DNA of 23,034 nucleotides. It comes from CAZUCD01 sp964618855 (GTDB lineage Bacteria; Sumerlaeota; Sumerlaeia; SLMS01; JANRJK01). Where the stretch lies: NCBI GenBank assembly GCA_964618855.1, contig CAZUCD010000054.1, positions 1 to 23,034 on the forward strand, read 5' to 3'. Positions 6,224 to 14,552 of the stretch are shown one piece after another; position 1 is the stretch's first letter, and every line of letters begins with the position of its first letter. The notes under the pieces are model-generated. The model was not told the DNA's origin. It did not search any database and saw only the letters and a list, made by a program, of their open reading frames with translations. The translations under genes were made by a program, and so were the position numbers.

Positions 6224-9190
6224 ATGAAGCGCCTGATGCGATTCTTCACCCGCGGTTACCGCCCGAGCCGTGAAAAGGGCTCGATCATGATCCTCGTGCT
6301 CATCATCTCGGCGATCATGAGCCTGATCATGACGTTCTCGCTGCGGGCCTCGATGAATGACACCCACATGGTGTACCGCCAGCTCGAGTATGTGCAGGCG
6401 CGCGGGACGGCCGAGGGCGCCCTCAACGTCGCCAAGGGGGACGTGCTGTGCCAGATCGCCGCGACGAACTTCCTGGGCGGCGCGTTCGAGAACGCCGAGG
6501 ACAAGTACGCCAGCATCCACTCGAAGTTCAACAACCCCTCCAAGCGCATCCCGTCCGACATGCCCATCACGTACGACATGTGGGACGATTCCAGCGTCCA
6601 GTCGCGCGCCTTGTGGGACTTTGCGACGGACTCGAACCTCAAGCTGCTGCCGACCAGCATGCCGGACTGGCTCGTCGGCTCGGCGATGCCCGCTGGCGCC
6701 CCCCGCGTTTACATCACGCGCTCGGTCATCGGCGGCTCAAGCCTCGCCACCGGCGCCGTCGCCTCCTACGACGTGACCCTCTCCTCCGTCTCGACCGCTG
6801 GCGAAAACTCCGTCCTACCGGTCCCGGCCGTCATGTCCGCGTCCTTCCACCATCAGCTCTCGTACCCCAGGCTGTTCGACTACCTCATGCTCGGGCACAC
6901 GCTCTCGGACTGCTCCTTCTGCCACCTGAAGCTCTGGGGGGACGTCGGGCAGGTCGACGCCGCCAACCCGTTCCAGCTCCACAGCCCCTACAACCGCGCC
7001 AACGCGCACAGGCTGACGCTGAACGGCTCTCTGCACGTGAACGGCAACTTCATGCGAAACAACATCGCTGCCGAGGCGACGACCGACGGCGTGCAGAACA
7101 AGAATGAGCGCATGCTCGCGACGCCGGGGCAGAACGGGCAGTACATCTACGCCAAGAACGGCGGCACCCTCGCCACGACCTGGGCTGCCGAGAACCCCGG
7201 CCTTCCCTCTTCAAACAATCCGTACCGCCAGATCGACACGCTTGCCACACCCCTGCCTTCCCAGTGGCCCTCCGTGAAGGAGAATGTCCTCAACTGGTTC
7301 GAGCCGCGCTCGGTCAGCCAGGCCGCCGCAGGCCAGTCCGAGATCAAGGCGAAGTTCAACCTCGACAACAACTTCGTCGTGCCCGCGACCTGGAAGCGGG
7401 CCGACGGCGTCACCAACGGCGCCGCGATCGGCGCTGGCACTTCACCCTACAACCGCGCGATCGACCGCGTCGTGACCGACTCGCACATGACCGCTTCGGG
7501 CGGCGTGCTGCTCGGCTACGACAAGGGCCTCCACCCCTGCGATGACGTGGACGGCGACTCGATCCCGAACGGCTTCGATGCGGACGCGGACGGTGACGGC
7601 GTCCCGGAGACCCCGCGCGCATCCACGGTTCCGACGGACCCTGCCTACCAGCTCACCAGCACAGCCGTCGCCTCCAACTACACCTTCCACGCCCCGACCA
7701 ACAAGTTCCAGTGGACGAAGGGCCGGACCTACAACACCACGACGTCGCAGTGGACCCGCACGGGCTCCTACGTGAACGACAACCTTCCGCTGCTCAACGA
7801 TTCCACGCGATCGTTCCTCTACAAGCAGAATGGCTCGGGAACGAGCGCGACGTTTGAATGGGCCGCCGAGGTCTCCGGCGTCGCCGCCACCATGACCGAT
7901 CTCATCGACAACAACTTTGCCTCCAATGTCGGGACGCCGGGCACAATCCGCGGCGTCTGGCCGAACACGACCCTCGACGCGACCGGAAATCCCGACTACA
8001 CGCAGAACGGCGGGAAGCGGAACTTGGTGATCGTCGGCTCGACGAAGAACCCGGTCGAGATGAAGGGCCAGACCGTCGTTCGCGGGGACGTCGTGGTCCA
8101 GGGCACTGTGGACGCCAATCAGGCGGTCCTCGTGACTCACCGCAACATCTACATCCCGCACAATCTGACCTACTTGACGAGCCCCGACTACGACGATCCG
8201 TCAAACACGGCGGGCAACCAACTCGGCCTCGTCTCCGGCGCCAACATCGTCGTCGGAAACATCATGCACCGCGGCCCGAACGCCTCCGACCACAAGAACA
8301 TGATGGAGTTCATGTGGGGTAACATGATCTCGGTTAACCAGCCGAACGTCGGCTCGGGCGACGGTTTCGATACGCTGACGACCGGCGGCGGTAAGTGGAA
8401 CCACACGATCAACACCGTGTACCTCGCCGACGGCGAGGACGGCGGGCAGTGGAAGAACGGCGTCTGGAAGACCGAAAACGTCGGCAACACCGTCGCCAAC
8501 GTCTTCAATGCGCAGGGCATGAAGGTGGGCGGCGGCCTGAGCACCTCGACCGCAAACTTCTTCAACGTGAACCGCAAGCACCTCAACTTCACGGGCAGCC
8601 AGAATAGCGGCTCGCTCTACAAGAATTACTACATCTCGACGCCGGGCCTGCTTCCGAAGGGCGCCGCGAACCTCACGACCGTGCCGACGACCACCTTCGG
8701 CGCCTGGAGCGGCGGCTGGTTCACGAGCGATGACCTGAAGTTCTTCACCGTCGCGCCGAAGGATGCCACGGGCAAGCGCATCAACAACCTCGGCAGCACT
8801 TCGATCACCTCGAACTACAGGTGGATCAACCACGTCGAGTCGGTGCTCTACGCGGACTACGGGGTCGTCGGCGGAAACATCCCCGACGGCTTCGCGGGCG
8901 GCAAGTACATGGAGTTCTACGGCACGGTGATCGGCCGCGACGTGCAGCTTCTCTCCGCAAAGATCGGCAACACGCCGACCGAGGCGAAGTACACCAAGAA
9001 CATCGGCGGCCTCTACTACGACGGGCGCCTCAAGGGCTCGATCAACCCGCTCGGCTTCCCCTTCGAGGAGGAGTTCATCGGCGGCGAGATGGCCATGAGC
9101 GGCATCCCCGCACCGGCAGGCGGCCGCGACAACTGGGTCCCCTATCGACTGACGGCCGACTACCTGACAGGGCCGCTGTTCGATCACTAA
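6224..9190 (+). CDS. Large PilX/GspK-like surface protein with CxxCH and calcium-loop motifs
   Basis: 988 residues, very long for the family. The basic leader REKG is followed by SIMILVLIISAIMSLIMTF, a prepilin-like helix that lacks the usual Glu at +5, as in GspK and some PilX proteins that cap or prime fibres. Further on: CSFCH at 230-234 (a c-type haem attachment pattern, one copy); an acidic thrombospondin-3-like run at about 440-464 (DDVDGDSIPNG followed by FDADADGDGVPE); and short strand repeats near 600-640 (NLVIVGS, VEMKGQTVVRGDVVVQG) that resemble the beta-helical C-terminal domains found on other PilX-like proteins. AAGGA lies seven bases before the ATG. It follows the two prepilins by 46 bases and is probably the tip or adhesin of the same fibre. 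Confidence 0.8.
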   Translation: MKRLMRFFTRGYRPSREKGSIMILVLIISAIMSLIMTFSLRASMNDTHMVYRQLEYVQARGTAEGALNVAKGDVLCQIAATNFLGGAFENAEDKYASIHSKFNNPSKRIPSDMPITYDMWDDSSVQSRALWDFATDSNLKLLPTSMPDWLVGSAMPAGAPRVYITRSVIGGSSLATGAVASYDVTLSSVSTAGENSVLPVPAVMSASFHHQLSYPRLFDYLMLGHTLSDCSFCHLKLWGDVGQVDAANPFQLHSPYNRANAHRLTLNGSLHVNGNFMRNNIAAEATTDGVQNKNERMLATPGQNGQYIYAKNGGTLATTWAAENPGLPSSNNPYRQIDTLATPLPSQWPSVKENVLNWFEPRSVSQAAAGQSEIKAKFNLDNNFVVPATWKRADGVTNGAAIGAGTSPYNRAIDRVVTDSHMTASGGVLLGYDKGLHPCDDVDGDSIPNGFDADADGDGVPETPRASTVPTDPAYQLTSTAVASNYTFHAPTNKFQWTKGRTYNTTTSQWTRTGSYVNDNLPLLNDSTRSFLYKQNGSGTSATFEWAAEVSGVAATMTDLIDNNFASNVGTPGTIRGVWPNTTLDATGNPDYTQNGGKRNLVIVGSTKNPVEMKGQTVVRGDVVVQGTVDANQAVLVTHRNIYIPHNLTYLTSPDYDDPSNTAGNQLGLVSGANIVVGNIMHRGPNASDHKNMMEFMWGNMISVNQPNVGSGDGFDTLTTGGGKWNHTINTVYLADGEDGGQWKNGVWKTENVGNTVANVFNAQGMKVGGGLSTSTANFFNVNRKHLNFTGSQNSGSLYKNYYISTPGLLPKGAANLTTVPTTTFGAWSGGWFTSDDLKFFTVAPKDATGKRINNLGSTSITSNYRWINHVESVLYADYGVVGGNIPDGFAGGKYMEFYGTVIGRDVQLLSAKIGNTPTEAKYTKNIGGLYYDGRLKGSINPLGFPFEEEFIGGEMAMSGIPAPAGGRDNWVPYRLTADYLTGPLFDH

Positions 9191-9214
9191 TCCAACACCA
9201 ACGGCGAGCAGACT

Positions 9215-9243
9215 GCGGCCCCCTCCCGACTGGAGGGGGCCGC
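9215..9243 (+). terminator. Hairpin after the prepilin operon
   Basis: Perfect 12-base-pair GC stem (arms 9215-9226 and 9232-9243, five-base loop), 24 bases after the stop codon. No T-run follows, so it may be a Rho-assisted terminator, an mRNA end-protecting stem or an attenuator rather than a textbook intrinsic terminator. It separates the pilin-like genes from the lipoprotein-resB-ccsA group. Confidence 0.5.
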
Positions 9244-9287
9244 GCGACAGAAACCGCCAGCACTCACAACGCAGGAGCAGTCAAAAC

Positions 9288-10046
9288 ATGAACGCCCTCC
9301 CATCCAGGTTCGCCCGCGCGATTGCGCTCTCATTCACTATCGCCGCCCTCGCAGCCTGCGGCTCCAGCAAGGCACCCGAGCACGAGGAGCTCTCCGTCGC
9401 CGCCAACTCGGGGCGGTACCAAACCGCCTACGACAAGGCGAAGGAAATCCTCGCCAATCCGGACGCCCACGACGAGGCCACGGTCAACTATGCCCGCCAC
9501 GTACTGAAGGACGCCAGCGAGCGGCTCCGCGAGCACTACGGCGGCAACCTCAAGGTCCAGGTCGCAACCGGCAACTTCGACAAGGCGCTCGGCATGTGGT
9601 CCGACATGAACGAGCGAGTCCCCGAGCTCGTCGCCACCTCCTACGACGTCCAATTGCGGATGATGCGCATTTACGCCAACCGCAACCTGTGGGAGGAGGC
9701 GCGCAACCTTGCACGCCAGATCCAGTCCGGCTCCTCGAAGATGGAGGACCGCGACGAGGCAGAGGCCTTCCTCTCCGGCTACGACGAGATGAAGCGCCTT
9801 GAGTCCGAGCTCGACGACGTCAAGCGCAGGATCACCGCGGTGGAGGGTCGCCTCGAGATCGACCTCTCCGGCGGAGCCACCTGCGGCGCATCCACGCGCG
9901 ACGACCTCACGCCGGAGGAGCAGGACATGCTCCGCCAGTTCGATGAGATGCGCGTCAAGTACGACGCCGCACGGATGGCCCTCTGCCGCCTGACGCCCAT
10001 CATCGAGGAACCCCCCGCCGAGGACGAGTCGAACTCGCAGTCCTGA
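9288..10046 (+). CDS. Helical lipoprotein of unknown function
   Basis: 252 residues. The signal peptide ends in a lipobox, LAAC, with the acylated cysteine at 24. The mature part is almost entirely helical, and the segment of about 35-145 has the A/Y/L spacing of TPR-like helix pairs (RYQTAYDKAKEIL, NFDKALGMW, NLWEEARNLARQI). A probable coiled coil follows at 165-190. Two further cysteines (199, 233) could form a disulfide. AGGAG lies ten bases upstream of the ATG. It precedes resB by only 26 bases, so it may be made with the cytochrome c maturation pair, perhaps as a periplasmic scaffold. I do not recognise a named family. Confidence 0.8.
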   Translation: MNALPSRFARAIALSFTIAALAACGSSKAPEHEELSVAANSGRYQTAYDKAKEILANPDAHDEATVNYARHVLKDASERLREHYGGNLKVQVATGNFDKALGMWSDMNERVPELVATSYDVQLRMMRIYANRNLWEEARNLARQIQSGSSKMEDRDEAEAFLSGYDEMKRLESELDDVKRRITAVEGRLEIDLSGGATCGASTRDDLTPEEQDMLRQFDEMRVKYDAARMALCRLTPIIEEPPAEDESNSQS

Positions 10047-10072
10047 ACCCAACGCGCCACCCGAAGGATCAC

Positions 10073-11929
10073 ATGACCAGCGGCAGTCCCGGGCCGGAGA
10101 CTCTGGCCGATGCGGCCATCGAGTCCCCCCGGGACCGCGTTGCAGCCAGCGACTCCGTCGAGTCCGGCTGGCGGGCCGCGTACCGGTTCTTCAAGTCGCT
10201 GAAGTGCGGGCTGATCCTGCTCGCCCTGATCGCGGCGGTCTGCGTTTACGGCGCTGTCGGCTACGCGGCGAATCCGGCGCTCGGGAAGAACCAGGTCTCC
10301 CTCGCCCGCGCACAGGTCTTCCAGTCCACCTGGTTCGCCGCGCTCCTTGGCGTCTTCGCGATCCAGCTCCTCGTCTCGACGTGGCACGTCACGGTGATGA
10401 GCCTGACGCTGTGGAAGAGGCGGGACTTCAGGCGCGACCGCGACTTCTACGATGAAGCGCTGGCCCCGCGCGTCCGCATGCGGCTCGCCGCCCCAATCGC
10501 CAAAGTCCGGCAGGTGCTCGCCCCGGGCATGACCTATCTGCACGAGGAGGACGGCGCGATCTTTGGGCAGTCCGGCCTCGCCTCGCGCGTGGGGCCGACC
10601 ATCGTGCACGCGGGCATGCTGCTCGTCCTCGGTGCGGGCATGGTCCGCGCCTTCCTGCTGCAGCAGGGGGTCGTCATATCCGAGGGACGGTTCATCGTCG
10701 CCGAGGGCGAGGCGCAGAACCTGCTCGTCCAGCCGATCAACCGCGCGCAGATGGTCGGCGGCGCCAACACCGATGCGCGTCCACTCCCCGACGGCATGTG
10801 GATCCGACTCCTCGATTTTGATGCCGACACGCATCCCAACGTGGGCGAGCCCTCGTTCTTCAGCTCGCTCCTGGAAATCGTGGACCCCGCTGCGGGCACC
10901 GCCCGCGTCGTGCAGGTGGACATGAACCACAGCCTCAACCTGCACGGCATGAACTTTCACCAGGCGGCATACGACACTGTGGAGGCGGAGTCGCCCCACC
11001 GGTTCGAGTACGAACTTCGCGAGGCCGGGACGGGTCGCCTGATCGCGCGTGACGACGCCTCCCCCGGGGTGCCGGCGCGCGCGGGGCGCTCGGGGCTCTT
11101 CATCGAGGTCTCCGCCGCGGCGCCGGGCGCGAAGTGGCGCCTCTTCGACGCTCGGGACCCCCTGGGTTCCACCGCGACGGGGACCGTGGTCGCCGCACCC
11201 AAGCCCGGCTCCTACACGTTTACGGCGGGCAGCTTTGTCCGCGATGCGGTGCCCGAGGGGGAGGACGGCGTGCGCGAGCAGGGGGGGGGGCTGCGCAACC
11301 CGGCGCTCAACCTCCGCGTCGACCGCGACGGCGCGACGGTCGCCCAGGGGTGGCTCGGCGTCGCGGGGAACACACCCGCCATCGGGCCGCCGAAGTCCTT
11401 CGCTTCCCTCCCATTCGAGGTGCGGCTGGAGGACTTCACCGTGAACCCCTCGCGCCCCGCGGCTGAACTCGGCCAACCAGACACTGCGGAGTTCCTCCTC
11501 ACGCTGCGCGCCCGCGAGTCCGGCGTCGTGCTCGACCAGGTGCGCGTGCCCTCCGCGGGGACGAGCCCACCCGTCACCCACGCGCCCGGCACCCGCGAGG
11601 AGGCCATCAAGTCGCAGCTACCGCCCGGAACGCCCATCGTGTTCCTGCACGGCCCCACGAAGCGCCACGTGACGGTCCTCTCCGTCGTGCGCGAGCCGAC
11701 CATTCCGGTGACGACGATCGGTGTCGGCGTGATCCTGCTCGGCGCGATCATGACCTTTGTCACGAGGTACCGCGCCCTGTACGGGCGTGAGCAGGACGGG
11801 ATGCTGGACCTCCTGCTGGTGCCGCGCTGGGGGCACGGTCGCGAGGCTGCGCGCCGGGAACTCGACTCGATGGCAACCCGCCTGGAGGCCGCCGGCCTCG
11901 CGCGCCGGGAGGAGGCATCCCCAACGTGA
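10073..11929 (+). CDS. resB: Cytochrome c biogenesis protein ResB (Ccs1)
   Basis: 618 residues. One half of the System II haem lyase, which holds reduced apocytochrome and works with CcsA to attach haem outside the inner membrane. Seen: the ResB start pattern RFFKSLKCGLILL (39-50), TM1 at about 45-65, TM2 at about 86-104, TM3 at about 174-197 with a conserved-type histidine (His179), then a large periplasmic region (200-540) and a last TM at about 546-566. This is the usual three-TM, soluble domain, one-TM layout. AAGGA lies four bases before the ATG. Codons 404-406 lie in a run of ten G bases (11281-11290), which is a slippage-prone site. The stop overlaps the GTG start of the next gene. Confidence 0.92.
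   Translation: MTSGSPGPETLADAAIESPRDRVAASDSVESGWRAAYRFFKSLKCGLILLALIAAVCVYGAVGYAANPALGKNQVSLARAQVFQSTWFAALLGVFAIQLLVSTWHVTVMSLTLWKRRDFRRDRDFYDEALAPRVRMRLAAPIAKVRQVLAPGMTYLHEEDGAIFGQSGLASRVGPTIVHAGMLLVLGAGMVRAFLLQQGVVISEGRFIVAEGEAQNLLVQPINRAQMVGGANTDARPLPDGMWIRLLDFDADTHPNVGEPSFFSSLLEIVDPAAGTARVVQVDMNHSLNLHGMNFHQAAYDTVEAESPHRFEYELREAGTGRLIARDDASPGVPARAGRSGLFIEVSAAAPGAKWRLFDARDPLGSTATGTVVAAPKPGSYTFTAGSFVRDAVPEGEDGVREQGGGLRNPALNLRVDRDGATVAQGWLGVAGNTPAIGPPKSFASLPFEVRLEDFTVNPSRPAAELGQPDTAEFLLTLRARESGVVLDQVRVPSAGTSPPVTHAPGTREEAIKSQLPPGTPIVFLHGPTKRHVTVLSVVREPTIPVTTIGVGVILLGAIMTFVTRYRALYGREQDGMLDLLLVPRWGHGREAARRELDSMATRLEAAGLARREEASPT
11281..11290 (+). repeat. Ten-G homopolymer within resB
   Basis: Ten consecutive G bases inside the coding region. 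With ten, the frame is intact; nine or eleven would truncate ResB about 200 residues early. It is the longest homopolymer I noticed in the window. Confidence 0.9.
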
Positions 11930-13731
11930 CCGAACGCCTTCAGTCCATCCTCCTCGCGGCGATGCTGCTCCTGCTGCCCGCGTGCCTGCTGGCGGAGCCG
12001 GGCCGGCTCTCCGCACGGCCGGCGGACCGGCTCTCCACCGTCCCCCACGACCCCGCGATGCAGGAGGCCGTCGCCGCCAGCGGCATCGACCGCATCGCCG
12101 TGCTCACCGACGGCACGCGTGAGACTCTCGCGGGGTTTGCACGCATCTCCCTGGACCGACTCACGGGCAGGACCTCCATCCACGGACAGCTACCCGAGTA
12201 CACTGTGCTGTCCATCATGTTCCAGCCCGATGCGTGGGAGGACGCGCGCATCTTCCCCCTGGAGCACCCCGGCCTTGGCGAGATACTCGGCACGCCGGAG
12301 AAGTGGGTGAGCCGCCGCTTCGTCGTCACGAATGCCGGGCTCGGCAGGCTCGAGCAACTGGCGAAGGACTTCGCGGCGCGCGAAAGGGAGCTCGAGTCCG
12401 CCCGCCGCGAGCTCAACCTCGCGGAGCAGGCGCTCGCGCTGGGCGCCGACGACATCGCCATGAGCTCGCTCGTCACGCCGGACGTGCCGCCCGAGAGGCT
12501 CGAGGTGCTCGTCCGCGACGCGCAGGCCCGCCGCGACGCATACACCCGCCTGGATGCGCTCTCGGCCGAGCAGGAAAGGACACGCCCGCTCTCGCAGGCA
12601 GGCTACCGGCTGGCCGAACGCGTCGGCATGCTGCAGGGGCTCTCGTCGCGATTCTACATCGTCCCCGATCCGGAGGACGAGCTTGGCGACTGGATCGAGC
12701 CGTCCTCGGCGACGCCCGGGCAGCTCGCCCACCCGACCGTCGCGGCCGGGCTCGCCCTCGAGGTGTTCCTCCACGAGGCGTTCATGCAGGGACGCGGCAC
12801 CGGGATGCGGGAGGCGGTCGAGAAGTTCTCGCGCACCGTCGCCGACGCGCCGGGCTACCCCAGTGCCCTCAAGCGCGAACTGAAGAACGCCTGGCACCGC
12901 CACAACCCGATGCGACTTGCGGCTTTCGCGTACCTCGCCGCCGCCATCGCATGGGGATTCGCGGTCTTCCTGGAGTCGGCACACGCGATGCGCGGTGTGC
13001 GATGGCTGCTGCTGCTCGCGTTCATCGGGCACACGGCGGCCGTCGGCATGCGCCTTTACCTCACGGGGCACGTTCCCGTCTCCAACATGTACGAGTCCGT
13101 GACGTTCACGGCATGGGCGGTGACGGCGTTTGCCCTGGGCGTCGAGGCCCGTCGCGGTGGGGGTACGGCGGGATTCGCCGCGGCCTTGCTCGCGTTCCTG
13201 GCGCTCATGCTGACATCCTTCATGCCGCTCGAGGAGGTCCGCATCCATCCCCTTCGCGCGGTGCTCCGCAGCTACTGGCTCAACATTCACGTGACGGTCA
13301 TGCTGCTGAGCTACGGTGCCTTCGCACTCGCCGCGTTCTTCGCCGCCGGGCACCTCGTGAAGTCGCTCGCGCGCCGCGACCCGATCTTCGGGAAGACACC
13401 CGTGATGCCCGCGGCCGAAATGGAGGAACTCGCCTACCGACTCGTGCAGGTCGGATGGCCGCTCCTCACCCTTGGCATCGCGCTCGGGGCCGTATGGGCA
13501 AACACCGCGTGGGGGCGATTCTGGGGATGGGACCCGAAGGAGACGTGGGCCTTCATCACCTGGATCATCTACACGATCTATCTGCACACGCGCATGGTGA
13601 TGGGCTGGCGCGACAGGCTCGCCTCGACGATGTGCGTGATCGGGTTCCTGATGGTGCTGCTCACCTGGTTCGGGGTGAGCTACCTGCCGTGGTTCGCGGG
13701 AGGGTTGCACTCCTACGCGAGCGCCGGGTGA
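11926..13731 (+). CDS. ccsA: Cytochrome c biogenesis protein CcsA/ResC with long N-terminal extension
   Basis: 601 residues. The second half of the System II synthetase, which carries haem across the membrane and presents it at the WWD motif. The C-terminal membrane part begins near 329 and has the signature WGRFWGWDPKE at 529-539. Candidate haem-ligand histidines are His382 (TGHVPVSN), His455 (LNIHVTV) and His554 (LHTRM). The first 325 residues are unusual for a classical CcsA: a signal sequence (1-23, with a cysteine at 20 that is only a poor lipobox), then RISLDRLTGRTSIHG and a coiled coil at about 139-175. As I recall, similar extensions occur in Planctomycetes and Bacteroidetes. The start is GTG, overlapping the resB stop by four bases. 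Confidence 0.92.
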   Translation: MTERLQSILLAAMLLLLPACLLAEPGRLSARPADRLSTVPHDPAMQEAVAASGIDRIAVLTDGTRETLAGFARISLDRLTGRTSIHGQLPEYTVLSIMFQPDAWEDARIFPLEHPGLGEILGTPEKWVSRRFVVTNAGLGRLEQLAKDFAARERELESARRELNLAEQALALGADDIAMSSLVTPDVPPERLEVLVRDAQARRDAYTRLDALSAEQERTRPLSQAGYRLAERVGMLQGLSSRFYIVPDPEDELGDWIEPSSATPGQLAHPTVAAGLALEVFLHEAFMQGRGTGMREAVEKFSRTVADAPGYPSALKRELKNAWHRHNPMRLAAFAYLAAAIAWGFAVFLESAHAMRGVRWLLLLAFIGHTAAVGMRLYLTGHVPVSNMYESVTFTAWAVTAFALGVEARRGGGTAGFAAALLAFLALMLTSFMPLEEVRIHPLRAVLRSYWLNIHVTVMLLSYGAFALAAFFAAGHLVKSLARRDPIFGKTPVMPAAEMEELAYRLVQVGWPLLTLGIALGAVWANTAWGRFWGWDPKETWAFITWIIYTIYLHTRMVMGWRDRLASTMCVIGFLMVLLTWFGVSYLPWFAGGLHSYASAG

Positions 13732-13744
13732 GCCGCCGCCGGAG

Positions 13745-14503
13745 CTACTGCGACGTGTAGCCCCCGTCGACCGGGAGCACGACGCCCGTCACGAAGGAGG
13801 ATGTCTCGCGCGCGAGGAAGAGAACCGCGGCCGCGACCTCCTCCGCACGCCCGAGCCGCCCTACCGGGTGCATGCCCGCGAACGCCTTCTTCCCCTCCTC
13901 GGAGCCCGCGAAGCGGTCGATCATGTCCGTCTGGATCGCCGCCGGCGCCACTGCGTTGACGCGGATGCCCTGCCGCGCATACTCCAGCGCGGCGCCCTTC
14001 GTCAGGCCGTTCACGGCGTGCTTGCTCGCGCAGTAGAGCGTCGCCCCCGGGAACCCGATCAGCCCCGCGATCGAGGAGTTGTTCACGATCACGCCCCCGC
14101 CCTGCGCAAGCATCGCCTCGATCTCGTGCTTCATGCAGAGGAAGAGCCCGCGAACGTTGATCGCGAAGATGGCGTCGTAGTCCGCAGCCTGCTGGGTGTG
14201 GAACGGCGCGACGTGGCCCTCCACTCCTGCGTTGTTGAACGCCACGTCGATCCGCCCGTACTGGGCGACCACCTTCGCCATGAGCGCCTTGATGTCCGCC
14301 TCGTCCGTCGCGTCCGCGCGGATGAACACCGCCTTGCCCTCGGCGGCGCGGATCATCCGCGCCGTCTCCTCCCCCTCCGCCTCGCGGCGCGCCGTCGCGA
14401 CCACGATGGCGCCCTCCCGGCCGAACGCCAGTGCCGTGGCGCGGCCAATCCCGCCGCTCGCGCCCGTGATGAGGACTACCTTGCCTGCGAATGGTTGGGA
14501 CAT
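13745..14503 (-). CDS. Short-chain dehydrogenase/reductase (SDR, classical type)
   Basis: 252 residues, normal for classical SDRs. Rossmann glycine motif TGASGGIG at 13-20, NNAG at 90-93, catalytic Asn116, Ser144, Tyr157 and Lys161 (YCASK), and the C-terminal VDGGY. Arg39/Arg40 at the end of strand 2 with no acidic residue suggests NADP(H) preference (inference). The substrate cannot be read from sequence. The ATG at 14503 has AAGGAG six bases upstream; a longer frame to 14572 adds nothing conserved. It lies 49 bases after kbl on the same strand, so it probably belongs to the tdh-kbl transcript and might act on aminoacetone or another small carbonyl compound. It converges with ccsA, with only 13 bases between the stop codons. 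Confidence 0.9.
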   Translation of the reverse strand: MSQPFAGKVVLITGASGGIGRATALAFGREGAIVVATARREAEGEETARMIRAAEGKAVFIRADATDEADIKALMAKVVAQYGRIDVAFNNAGVEGHVAPFHTQQAADYDAIFAINVRGLFLCMKHEIEAMLAQGGGVIVNNSSIAGLIGFPGATLYCASKHAVNGLTKGAALEYARQGIRVNAVAPAAIQTDMIDRFAGSEEGKKAFAGMHPVGRLGRAEEVAAAVLFLARETSSFVTGVVLPVDGGYTSQ

Positions 14504-14552
14504 CCCGGTCTCCTTGAAGGTCTGGATTGTGGGGTGGCGCGTGGCGGCACCA

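Noticed and set aside
10558..10950. Overlapping open frames within resB on both strands
   Set aside because: The ResB frame is continuous with four membrane helices in the family layout; the others are arginine/serine-rich shadows.
12190..13710. Long minus-strand open frame opposite ccsA
   Set aside because: Shadow of the conserved CcsA frame; low-complexity arginine-rich product and no ribosome binding site.
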